Below, piece after piece: positions 16,323-22,880 of a stretch of 34,420 nt of DNA (positions are counted from its first letter, which is position 1; each line of letters starts with the position of its first letter). Made by a program: the position numbers and the translations under genes. This stretch comes from Thermoplasmata archaeon. Lineage in GTDB: Archaea > Thermoplasmatota > Thermoplasmata > Halarchaeoplasmatales > Halarchaeoplasmataceae. The DNA lies in assembly GCA_003551675.1 (NCBI GenBank), contig PUNG01000136.1, positions 1 to 34,420 of the forward strand, given 5' to 3'. Under the pieces are notes generated by a model. The model did no database searches, had not been told where the DNA came from, and saw only the letters and a list, made by a program, of their open reading frames with translations.

Positions 16323-16414
16323 TTTTTTATACCACACCTCAAGTAGGATTGTCACACTGAAAACCGATGAAATGTGTGGACAGGTATTTCTGTCCGAAAT
16401 GAGGTGTTTAAGAT
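16323..16414 (+). promoter_or_regulatory. Promoter and structured leader of the rpl7ae operon
   Basis: A TATA box (TTTTTATA, 16324-16331) implies a leader of about 60 bases, unusual in a window where many genes are leaderless. The leader contains two inverted repeats: CACAC (16353-16357) with GTGTG (16374-16378), and GGACAG (16378-16383) with CTGTCC (16390-16395). CTGA at 16357-16360 and GATGA at 16366-16370 resemble box D and box C. The ribosome-binding site GAGGTG (16401-16406) follows the second hairpin. L7Ae is known to bind kink-turns and to repress its own mRNA in some archaea, so this is a candidate autoregulatory element. Confidence 0.5.
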
Positions 16415-16783
16415 ATGGCAAATAAAGTATACGTAAACTTTGAGGTCCCCGACGAGCTAGTGGATAAGACATACGAGGCAGTAGAGATAGCTAGAGATAC
16501 CGGTGAAGTTAGAAAAGGCACGAACGAAGTGACTAAATTCATAGAACGAGGCGAGGCGGTTCTCACGGTTTTGGCGGAAGACGTCAATCCGCCTGAGATA
16601 TTGGCTCATATGCCCTTGCTGTGCGAGGAAAAGGATGTCGCCTATTCCTACGTACCGTCTAGGAAAGAACTCGGAGCTGCGGCGGGTATCGACGCACCGT
16701 CGGCATCCATCGCTATAGTGGATCCCGGCGACGGAGAACAGATGCTCGAGGACCTGAAAAAGAAATTAGAAGGCCTTAAATAG
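16415..16783 (+). CDS. rpl7ae: Ribosomal protein L7Ae (eL8), kink-turn-binding protein
   Basis: This protein binds kink-turns in 23S rRNA, in box C/D and H/ACA guide RNAs and in archaeal RNase P. At 122 aa it is of normal length. The RNA-contacting segment is [16 protein letters not shown], followed by [29 protein letters not shown] in two adjoining pieces, and the hydrophobic loop [16 protein letters not shown] site lies eight bases before the ATG. It heads an operon with rps28e, rpl24e and ndk. Confidence 0.97.
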   Translation: MANKVYVNFEVPDELVDKTYEAVEIARDTGEVRKGTNEVTKFIERGEAVLTVLAEDVNPPEILAHMPLLCEEKDVAYSYVPSRKELGAAAGIDAPSASIAIVDPGDGEQMLEDLKKKLEGLK

Positions 16784-16823
16784 GCTTTGAGTTAAATTTC
16801 AAATCAAAAAAGAGGAGTCTAAA

Positions 16824-17036
16824 ATGGCTTCAGATAATAGTATCCCAGGAGAAGTTGTCGAGATCGTTGGCAGGACAGGCATGACCGGCGAGGCTACACA
16901 GGTCAAGGTAAGAGTTCTAAAAGGAGAGGACGAAGGAAGGATAATCACCCGTAACGTTATGGGTCCTATCCAGAAAGGTGATCTCCTGATGCTCCGAGAG
17001 ACCGCGAGAGAAGCTAAAGAGATAGGCGTGAGGTGA
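16824..17036 (+). CDS. rps28e: Ribosomal protein S28e
   Basis: This 70-aa small-subunit protein has an OB fold. It shows the family pattern: [20 protein letters not shown], then [15 protein letters not shown], then [20 protein letters not shown] ribosome-binding site lies just upstream. It is the second gene of the L7Ae operon, and its stop codon lies within the GAGGTGAT ribosome-binding region of rpl24e. Confidence 0.97.
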   Translation: MASDNSIPGEVVEIVGRTGMTGEATQVKVRVLKGEDEGRIITRNVMGPIQKGDLLMLRETAREAKEIGVR

Positions 17037-17043
17037 TGATGAT

Positions 17044-17307
17044 ATGCCCGAAAAGAGAGAATGTACGTTCTGTGGAAACCCCATCGAACCCGGTACCGGG
17101 ACGATACACATCAAAAATAACGGTCATGTCCTTCACCTATGCAACAGTAAATGTAAGAGGAACATAATAGACCTAGGTAGAAAAGCCAGGGAGACCGAAT
17201 GGACGAAGAATTACGCCCAGGAAAAGGCCATCAAGACCTACCGTAAAAAAGACAAGAAGAAAGGTAAGAAGAAAGGCAAGAAAAAGGTCATAAAAAAGAA
17301 AAAGTGA
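17044..17307 (+). CDS. rpl24e: Ribosomal protein L24e
   Basis: This is a zinc-ribbon protein of the large subunit. The four cysteines are in CTFCGNPIEPGTG and LCNSKCKRN, and the segment GRKARETEWTKNY is conserved in the family. A lysine-rich tail of about 20 residues (KKDKKKGKKKGKKK and more) extends beyond the usual archaeal length of about 65 residues and probably contacts rRNA. The preceding gene overlaps its ribosome-binding site, so the two are translationally linked. Confidence 0.96.
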   Translation: MPEKRECTFCGNPIEPGTGTIHIKNNGHVLHLCNSKCKRNIIDLGRKARETEWTKNYAQEKAIKTYRKKDKKKGKKKGKKKVIKKKK

Positions 17308-17322
17308 AGGAGGTCCGTTATA

Positions 17323-17772
17323 TTGCAGAGAAGTTTTTTGATGGTGAAGCCAGACGGCGTACAAAGAGGCTTGGTCGGCGAAGTAGTTTCCCGCCTGGAG
17401 GACAGAGGATTGCGCATCGTTGCGCTGAAGATGATGCAGTTGGATAGAGGAACGGCGGAAGAGCACTATAAAGAGCATAAAGGTAAAAATTTCTACGAAC
17501 CTCTATTAGAGTATATAACCTCAGGCCCCGTAGTGGCCATGGCCGTGGAAGGGAAGTCCACCGTATCTCTTGTAAGGAACATGGTGGGCGAAACTGATCC
17601 ACACGATGCCTCGCCCGGAACCATCAGAGGAGATCACGGCATAGACATAGGGAGAAATATAGTACATGCGGCCGACTCTAAAGAAAGTGCAGAACGTGAA
17701 CTGAACATATTCTTCGATAGCTCGGATTATCAAGATTACCGTAAAGTGGAAGAAGACTGGATATACGAGTGA
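17323..17772 (+). CDS. ndk: Nucleoside diphosphate kinase
   Basis: This enzyme transfers the terminal phosphate from ATP to nucleoside diphosphates through a phosphohistidine. The active site is [16 protein letters not shown], with the catalytic histidine in IVHAA. Other family motifs are [16 protein letters not shown] at the N-terminus and GTIRGDHG. Length (149 aa) is standard. It starts with TTG, supported by GGAGGT eight bases upstream. It is last in the L7Ae-S28e-L24e operon, a gene order I know from other archaea. Confidence 0.97.
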   Translation: MQRSFLMVKPDGVQRGLVGEVVSRLEDRGLRIVALKMMQLDRGTAEEHYKEHKGKNFYEPLLEYITSGPVVAMAVEGKSTVSLVRNMVGETDPHDASPGTIRGDHGIDIGRNIVHAADSKESAERELNIFFDSSDYQDYRKVEEDWIYE

Positions 17773-17783
17773 ACGGCGAACCG

Positions 17784-17809
17784 TTTCTTTTTTTACTTTT
17801 TTTTGATTT
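17784..17809 (+). terminator. T-rich terminator of the rpl7ae-ndk operon
   Basis: Downstream of the ndk stop there are two runs of eight Ts within about 25 bases, interrupted by one AC pair. This is the strongest T-tract in the window and fits intrinsic archaeal termination. Confidence 0.6.
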
Positions 17810-17811
17810 CT

Positions 17812-17923
17812 GTTAGACATCTTCCGAAAATTTTATAAATAAAAACAGCACTTACACTATTGTCTGACGTATAACGTATAAATGTCGGACTAAATAAAAA
17901 AAGGTGGCTTAAGGTGTCGGACA
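17812..17923 (+). promoter_or_regulatory. Promoter with repeated TGTCnnAC operator-like sites before the RHH gene
   Basis: Four copies of an octamer related to TGTCGGAC surround the promoter: GTTAGACA (17812-17819, inverted), TGTCTGAC (17861-17868), TGTCGGAC (17883-17890) and TGTCGGAC (17915-17922), the last reaching into the GTG start codon. The plus-oriented copies are spaced 22 and 32 bases apart, close to whole helical turns. Two TATA-like boxes lie among them (TTTTATAAATA at 17831-17841 and CGTATAAAT at 17875-17883), as does a direct repeat ACGTATA. I infer autoregulation by the adjacent RHH protein. Confidence 0.5.
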
Positions 17924-18228
17924 CAAAACGTATAACCGTCAGAATACCCGTTGAGATGGCTGGTGAGCTTGACGAATTGGTAGAGAAAGGTGACTACTCT
18001 TCTACTTCTGAAGCAATCAGGACCGCGATAGACGACCTAATAAAGAACAAGAACGCTCCCGAGCACATATCTAAAGTTACGGTCGATCTACCAAAAAAGA
18101 AAGTGGGTGAGATCGAAAATCTCATAGAAAGGGGTGATTCAGTGAATGTGGACGATGCCATCAGGACCGCGGTGCGGGAATACGTGCGAGAGAGGATAAA
18201 GGAGTATAAAAGAGATATCAAAGAATAG
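17914..18228 (+). CDS. Tandem ribbon-helix-helix DNA-binding protein, CdrS-like position
   Basis: This 104-aa protein is made of two ribbon-helix-helix (CopG/MetJ-type) domains in tandem. The first spans about residues 5-47 (ITVRIPVEMAGELDELVEKG, then SEAIRTAIDDLI), and the second about 54-97 (VTVDLPKKKVGEIENLIERG, then DDAIRTAVREYV). One chain may therefore form a pseudo-dimer. The GTG start has GGTG seven bases upstream. Its place directly before ftsZ recalls haloarchaeal CdrS, a short RHH regulator of cell division linked to ftsZ2. That assignment is by analogy, since CdrS has a single RHH domain. Confidence 0.88.
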   Translation: MSDTKRITVRIPVEMAGELDELVEKGDYSSTSEAIRTAIDDLIKNKNAPEHISKVTVDLPKKKVGEIENLIERGDSVNVDDAIRTAVREYVRERIKEYKRDIKE

Positions 18229-18270
18229 TTTTTCCAACCTGTATACGCTGGATCTCTTCACCGAAACCGT

Positions 18271-18278
18271 CTTAAATC
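18271..18278 (+). promoter_or_regulatory. TATA-like box for ftsZ
   Basis: CTTAAATC is centred 29 bases before the GTG at 18304 and 32 before the adjoining ATG at 18307. ftsZ may have its own leaderless transcript in addition to read-through from the RHH gene. Confidence 0.4.
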
Positions 18279-18303
18279 AGCATAATCCACTATCCGTGCC
18301 GCC

Positions 18304-19341
18304 GTGATGAATTCCGCAGGGTTGTTTGATATGAAAAGAAGGAATGATAGAAGGAGGAAAAAGAATACAGCCTCAGGTCTGAACATATACGTAGTAGGAG
18401 TAGGAGGAGGAGGGAACAACAGCGTTGACAGATTGAGCAGGATAGGTGTTTACGGAGCGACAACCATCTCCGTGAATACCGACGAAGTGCACCTTAGGAG
18501 TAAAAAGGCGGACAAAAAGATGCTCATCGGTCGTAGGATGAACAAGGGCATGGGTGCAGGAGGTAATCCTTCTGTAGGGAGAGAATGCGGTGAATCGGCC
18601 TCCGACGGATTCAAAAAGATGTTCTCCGACGCGGACCTGGTTTTCTTAACCACGGGTCTAGGCGGAGGTACCGGCACAGGAGCCGCACCCTTGATAGCCG
18701 AGATAGCTCGAAGGAGTGGAGCCATGGTGATAGGCATCGTAACACTTCCTTTTTCGGTGGAAGGTAACAGAAGAAGACTCGCATGGCAGGGCGTACAGCA
18801 GATAGAATCATACGCCAACTCCACCATAACTCTAGATAACGATAAACTTCTGGAAGTGAGTCCCGAGATGCCGCTGGACCAGGGATTTGGTATGATGGAT
18901 TCCGTTATATCCAACCTGGTAAAAGGCGTCACCGAGACCCTCACCAGGCAGTCTTTGATAAATCTGGATTTCAACGATCTTCGTACCGTACTCGGAGGAG
19001 GAGGATATTCGACCTTGTTGACCGGCGAAGCCCCCTCGGAAGATCCGAAACAGGTGGTGAAGGACGCCGAATGCAATCCATTCTTGGACGCGGATTATGA
19101 AGGAGCTAAGAGGGCATTGATACACCTGTCTGGAGACTCTAACGGCCTATTGGTCAAAAAGACACACGACATCGTGGGCATGGTCACTTCTAAACTTGAC
19201 AAGGACGCGTCGGTCATAGTCGGAGCTAGGATCGACCACAAGTGCAAGAACAAGATAAAGATGATGACCGTACTGACCGGTTTGAAAAAACGGAACATAA
19301 GCCCGACCATAGAGAAAAGCAGTTTTCCAGAGATACACTGA
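18304..19341 (+). CDS. ftsZ: Cell division protein FtsZ
   Basis: This is the tubulin-like GTPase that assembles the division ring. The nucleotide-binding loops are intact: GVGGGGNN (32-39) and the signature GLGGGTGTG (118-126). The catalytic T7 loop NLDFND (220-225) and the following GGGGYSTL are present. The 345-aa chain has a basic N-terminal extension (MKRRNDRRRKKN) and a short C-terminus, without an obvious long linker. The start is the GTG at 18304 or the ATG at 18307, three bases apart. It follows the tandem RHH gene by 75 bases. Confidence 0.97.
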   Translation: MMNSAGLFDMKRRNDRRRKKNTASGLNIYVVGVGGGGNNSVDRLSRIGVYGATTISVNTDEVHLRSKKADKKMLIGRRMNKGMGAGGNPSVGRECGESASDGFKKMFSDADLVFLTTGLGGGTGTGAAPLIAEIARRSGAMVIGIVTLPFSVEGNRRRLAWQGVQQIESYANSTITLDNDKLLEVSPEMPLDQGFGMMDSVISNLVKGVTETLTRQSLINLDFNDLRTVLGGGGYSTLLTGEAPSEDPKQVVKDAECNPFLDADYEGAKRALIHLSGDSNGLLVKKTHDIVGMVTSKLDKDASVIVGARIDHKCKNKIKMMTVLTGLKKRNISPTIEKSSFPEIH

Positions 19342-19362
19342 ACGTCTTTTTCTTAGCGAAAA

Positions 19363-19373
19363 GATTTTAACTT
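19363..19373 (+). promoter_or_regulatory. TATA-like box for the DUF167 gene
   Basis: GATTTTAACTT is centred about 30 bases before the ATG at 19398, which supports that ATG over the in-frame TTG at 19392. Confidence 0.4.
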
Positions 19374-19397
19374 TAGCGTACACTACAGCCTTTGAAG

Positions 19398-19730
19398 ATG
19401 TCCGTAAAAGAAAAGTATGAACTGTCCGACGTGATAGAAGAAGGCGGTGGAGGTGTTTACCTAGACGTAGTTGTAAACCCTGGAGCCTCTAACCGTGAGA
19501 TGAAAGGCGTTGATCCGTGGCGAGGCGAACTGAAGGTATCCGTGGAAGAAAGGCCAGAAGGAGGAAAGGCAAACAAAGCCGTGGTGGAACTTTTTTCGCA
19601 GATACTGGGAGCGAAAGATATCAGGCTCGTCAAGGGGAGAAAAGCAAAACGTAAAAGGATATTCGTTCCGGACGTCGAAGCCGCAGAGCTCGAGGCGAAG
19701 CTTATGAAAGGGCTAGAGGAAGCACCATGA
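19398..19730 (+). CDS. DUF167 (YggU-type) protein
   Basis: This 110-aa protein of the DUF167 family is widespread and without assigned function. Diagnostic stretches are DVVVNPGASNREMKGV, LKVSVEERPEGGKANKAVVE and RLVKGRKAKRKRIFV. The stop codon overlaps the ATG of the Toprim gene (ATGA), so the two are translationally coupled. An N-terminal extension of about 20 residues precedes the domain. Confidence 0.9.
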   Translation: MSVKEKYELSDVIEEGGGGVYLDVVVNPGASNREMKGVDPWRGELKVSVEERPEGGKANKAVVELFSQILGAKDIRLVKGRKAKRKRIFVPDVEAAELEAKLMKGLEEAP

Positions 19731-20140
19731 GGCTGAAAGAAGAACTAGAGGGCCTTTTGGAGGTCCTAGAGAGGATCCGATCCGAAAAAAAAGATATCCC
19801 CGTGATAGTCGAGGGTAAAAAAGACGTGGATGCTCTTCGAGGCCTGGGCCTGGAACGAAGGATAATAACCATAAATAGTGGAAAATCCATATTCCGTACC
19901 GTGGAGGAGTTGAGAGGAAAACACGATAAAGTGATAATATTGACGGATTGGGACTCTTTTGGAGGAAAGCTGTGCTACAAGATAAAAAAGGCCTGTGAAT
20001 CCAATATGATCGAATACGACGTAGAGTACAGAAAAACTTTGATCAAGTTTTTGAAAAAGGAAGTCAAAGACGTAGAAAGCATACCTTCGTTTATAGAAAG
20101 AGCGAAGAGAGAATTAGGGGTAAACATAGGAAAATATTAA
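19727..20140 (+). CDS. Toprim-domain protein (archaeal UPF0292/COG1658-like)
   Basis: This 137-aa protein consists mainly of a Toprim fold. The conserved glutamate is in PVIVEGKKDVDAL and the acidic pair is in ILTDWDSFGGKL. Such small Toprim proteins resemble primase or RNase M5 catalytic domains. The metal-binding residues are present, so nuclease or nucleotidyl activity is plausible but untested here. Its ATG overlaps the stop of the DUF167 gene by four bases. Confidence 0.85.
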   Translation: MRLKEELEGLLEVLERIRSEKKDIPVIVEGKKDVDALRGLGLERRIITINSGKSIFRTVEELRGKHDKVIILTDWDSFGGKLCYKIKKACESNMIEYDVEYRKTLIKFLKKEVKDVESIPSFIERAKRELGVNIGKY

Positions 20141-20142
20141 AT

Positions 20143-20151
20143 TTTATAAAT
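20143..20151 (+). promoter_or_regulatory. TATA box for the ArsR-like regulator
   Basis: TTTATAAAT is centred 26 bases before the ATG at 20173. This supports that start over the in-frame GTG or TTG-type codons upstream. Confidence 0.5.
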
Positions 20152-20172
20152 CAATTGGGGGTTAGAATAACG

Positions 20173-20673
20173 ATGAGTCGAGTAAAAGTTATAAAGGACG
20201 TAACGGAGCTAGTTCCGATACTAAGAGCAGTCAGTACGAAGACTAAAAGAGACGTTTATACCGACCTAGCCAGTGATTGGAAGACCGAAGAAGAGATAGA
20301 GGAGGAGTATGGAGAGGAGGGAAAAAATGCGGTGAAACTCTTCGACAAGATGAAATTGGTCGAAACAAGATGGCAGCATACCGGTAGAGAGACCCGTAAA
20401 GCTTACCACACATACTATTCGGAGGTACATATAGATGCATCAGTGGCCATAGATATGATCAGCGACGTGCTCTATGCCGCCATGATCGAAGAGGATGAAT
20501 TCCTAGAGTTAGAAAAGCAGATCTTAGAATCGGTGAGAGAAGGAGATACTTTTGCCAACGATATAGGTAAAAAGATAGGCCACAGCCCTACGACTCTCAA
20601 AAGTCTAGTGAAAAGGTCCGTCAAGCTCAACTACAAAGGTCATAGAGTAGAAGAGGTAAAAGAAGAGGTATAG
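20173..20673 (+). CDS. ArsR-like archaeal transcriptional regulator (COG1777-like)
   Basis: This 166-aa protein resembles an archaeal winged-helix family that opens with a stretch like VKVIKDVTELVPILRAVSTK, then has a helix-turn-helix (DVYTDLASDWKTEEEIEEEYG) and a wing with VETRWQ and YHTYYSEV. A C-terminal helix-turn-helix-like part (HSPTTLKSLVKRS) completes it. The target is unknown. It is two bases from the following membrane-protein gene, and the Trm56-HD gene overlaps that one, so the three form an operon. Confidence 0.75.
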   Translation: MSRVKVIKDVTELVPILRAVSTKTKRDVYTDLASDWKTEEEIEEEYGEEGKNAVKLFDKMKLVETRWQHTGRETRKAYHTYYSEVHIDASVAIDMISDVLYAAMIEEDEFLELEKQILESVREGDTFANDIGKKIGHSPTTLKSLVKRSVKLNYKGHRVEEVKEEV

Positions 20674-20675
20674 AT

Positions 20676-21218
20676 ATGGGCCTGGAAAAGATAGATGAAG
20701 TCCTTTCCGATATGTCTGAAGGGATCCTTGCACTGGTATCGGGTATAGCTATAATAATCACGATAACCTTTATCATCTACGAAGTCGGGCCTCTTTTGGA
20801 TGATAAGAGCGGCATATTCGCTTTTTCTCTCATATCCCTTTTGGTCTGCGTGGTCTCCTCCATATCTTTCTATCTGTCCGACATTACATTGCTACCGGAC
20901 GTAGTGGGAAAATTGATCACGGGTCTGACGCTGGCACTCTTCGGCGTGATACTGTTCCACGTTGGAAATACCTACGGTGCATCGGAACTACCAGTGGTGA
21001 TCTTGACCGGTTCCCTGGGTTTTGCATCCTCACTCCCGCTGGTCAAAGGAGTGTTGATCCCTGTCTTCGGTGACGAGGCGTACCTGGATACGGAAGAAGA
21101 TGAAAGCTTCGAGACCGACTTTGAAACCGGCCTGGAAGAGGACATTGAAGAGGACGTTGAAAAGGACGTTGAAAAACCTGTTGAGAGATCCTTTGAAGAA
21201 GATGAAGGTCCATGGTGA
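20676..21218 (+). CDS. Four-helix membrane protein with acidic repetitive tail, unknown
   Basis: This 180-aa protein has about four transmembrane segments between residues 13 and 130 and a very acidic cytosolic tail. The tail contains a degenerate repeat (EEDIEEDVEKDVEKPVE) encoded by near-identical 12-15-base units at about 21136-21185. I do not recognise the family. It is sandwiched between an ArsR-like regulator (two-base gap) and the Trm56-HD gene, whose ATG lies inside its last codons. Confidence 0.75.
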   Translation: MGLEKIDEVLSDMSEGILALVSGIAIIITITFIIYEVGPLLDDKSGIFAFSLISLLVCVVSSISFYLSDITLLPDVVGKLITGLTLALFGVILFHVGNTYGASELPVVILTGSLGFASSLPLVKGVLIPVFGDEAYLDTEEDESFETDFETGLEEDIEEDVEKDVEKPVERSFEEDEGPW

Positions 21219-22213
21219 GAGCGTTGCCGTCGGTACTGCGATTGGGACACAGACAGGACAGAGACAAGAGGATGACCACCCATGTAGGCTTGACGGCTAG
21301 AGCCTTCGGCTCGAAAAATATGTACCTCCCGAAGATGGACTCCAAAGTCAGGGATACATTAAAAGACGTTACAAAAAGGTTCGGCGGCGATTTTGAAGTC
21401 AAAGAGACTAAAAACTGGAAAAGATTGATCAAAGAGTGGAACGGCGACGTGGTCCATCTCACCATGTACGGTTCCGATATCCATGAGTTCTTTTCTGAGC
21501 ATGATTTAGAGGAACCTCTCATGGTGGTCGGTTCGCAAAAAGTACCCAGTGCCGTTTATGAACTCTCGGACCATAATGTATCGGTCGGTAATCAACCACA
21601 CTCGGAAGTGGCCGCACTGGCTGTATTCTTGGACCGGTACAACGACAGGTCCATCCCCGACAGACCTTCCGGAGAATTGGGTATATTACCGTCCCGGGAA
21701 AAAAAGCGAGTTGTCGATTATTCCAAAGTACCTTCCGCAAGTGAGTGTTTCGAGTTCGCACGTAAAAGGAACATGAGCCCCGAGTTGATGGAACACTCCA
21801 TAGCCGTATTGGATAGGGCTCTACATCTTCAAAAGAGGCACGGCGGAGACCTACGGTTGATCATCGCCGGTGCACTTTTACACGACATAGGCCGGACGGT
21901 CACCCATGGCGTCGAGCACGGTGTGGAAGGCTCGAGCATGATACAAGAAAAAGGCTGGTCGGACGAACTGCGGAAGATAGTAGAAAGACACATAGGCGGC
22001 GGCATAACCAAGGAAGAGGCGAAGGAGGCAGGACTTCCTTCTAGGAGTTATATACCCGAAACCCTGGAGGAAAAACTCATCTGCCATGCTGACAACACCG
22101 CCGGTGGCGAAGAAAGGTTTTCGGACCTGATCAAAAGAGTGAAAAGAGCGGGTCACGAAGAGAGTGCGGAAAGGATGCGCAGCTTGGCGAAAGAGTTCGA
22201 AGAAATTTTATAG
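21212..22213 (+). CDS. tRNA (cytidine-56)-2'-O-methyltransferase Trm56 fused to an HD domain
   Basis: Residues 7-150 form the archaeal SPOUT enzyme Trm56, which methylates C56 of the tRNA T-loop: LRLGHRQDRDKRMTTHVGLT, WNGDVVHLTMYG, then VGNQPHSEVAALAVFLDR. Residues 175-333 form a separate HD domain close to the TIGR00295 type: MEHSIAVLDRA, GALLHDIGR (HD at 224-225), THGVEHGVEG, VERHIGGGITKEEAKEAG. HD domains are metal phosphohydrolases, but the function of this subgroup is unknown. The fusion suggests the two act together. The ATG overlaps the end of the preceding gene by seven bases. Confidence 0.92.
   Translation: MVRALPSVLRLGHRQDRDKRMTTHVGLTARAFGSKNMYLPKMDSKVRDTLKDVTKRFGGDFEVKETKNWKRLIKEWNGDVVHLTMYGSDIHEFFSEHDLEEPLMVVGSQKVPSAVYELSDHNVSVGNQPHSEVAALAVFLDRYNDRSIPDRPSGELGILPSREKKRVVDYSKVPSASECFEFARKRNMSPELMEHSIAVLDRALHLQKRHGGDLRLIIAGALLHDIGRTVTHGVEHGVEGSSMIQEKGWSDELRKIVERHIGGGITKEEAKEAGLPSRSYIPETLEEKLICHADNTAGGEERFSDLIKRVKRAGHEESAERMRSLAKEFEEIL
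22206..22213 (+). promoter_or_regulatory. TATA-like box for the LURP-one gene
   Basis: TTTTATAG is centred 25 bases before the GTG at 22235 and overlaps the end of the Trm56-HD gene. Confidence 0.4.
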
Positions 22214-22234
22214 TTCTTTTCTATATCTGTTATC

Positions 22235-22876
22235 GTGACTGAACTGTCTTCAAAAGAGCAAGGAAAAAAGAACGTTGAAAAAAAACCCTCCCATATAGAT
22301 GGAGATGAATTCGTGGTACGTCAAAAGCTATTCTCTTTGGGTAAGAAGTACTTTGTGAGAGACCACGAGAGAAGACTCATAGCTTACTGTGAAAAAGAGT
22401 CGTTCTTCAAAGGAGGTCTCAAGGTATACGGCGACCAAAGTAAAGAAGAAGAACTTTTCAGTATAAAACAGAAGAGTTTGACCAAGTTCACGGGACTGTT
22501 TGAAGTTTCTGATACCGATGAAGAGGTCATAGGTTATCTGAGGAGAGAGGGCATCAGATCCTTGGTGAAGGACGAATGGTCCATATTGGATTCTGATCAT
22601 AAAAAAATAGGGTCCGCCAAAAGTGATTATCTCTTGAAAGATATCGCCAGGATGAAGTACTTGAAGAAGATCCCATACAGGTACGAGTTATATCACCATG
22701 GGGAGAAGATCGGTATCTACAAGCAGCGTTTGACCCTGCTCGGTAGATCTTACAAGCTGCAGGTCAAGGACGCTCAGGAGCAAAAGATGGACAGGAGACT
22801 GCTGTTTTCTTTGAGCATATGTTTAGATTCGGTGGAAGAAAAATATAGAAAAATAAAATATAGAAAGGTGGTTTGA
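22235..22876 (+). CDS. LURP-one-related/scramblase-like protein
   Basis: This 213-aa protein has a 12-stranded-barrel type sequence typical of the LURP-one-related (YxjI) family: FVVRQKLFSLGKKYFVRD near residue 26, LIAYCEKESFF, and later GRSYKLQVKD. The family is related to phospholipid scramblases, and its function in archaea is not known. The N-terminal 22 residues are charged and poorly conserved. It starts with a leaderless GTG. Its stop is four bases from the stop of the convergent DUF1015 gene. Confidence 0.78.
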   Translation: MTELSSKEQGKKNVEKKPSHIDGDEFVVRQKLFSLGKKYFVRDHERRLIAYCEKESFFKGGLKVYGDQSKEEELFSIKQKSLTKFTGLFEVSDTDEEVIGYLRREGIRSLVKDEWSILDSDHKKIGSAKSDYLLKDIARMKYLKKIPYRYELYHHGEKIGIYKQRLTLLGRSYKLQVKDAQEQKMDRRLLFSLSICLDSVEEKYRKIKYRKVV

Positions 22877-22880
22877 CCTT

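Noticed and set aside
16353-16395. A standard kink-turn or box C/D guide RNA in the rpl7ae leader.
   Set aside because: The box-like tetramers are not in the right geometry with the CACAC/GTGTG stem, and the alternative kink-turn has a weak outer helix. It is reported only as a candidate regulatory leader.
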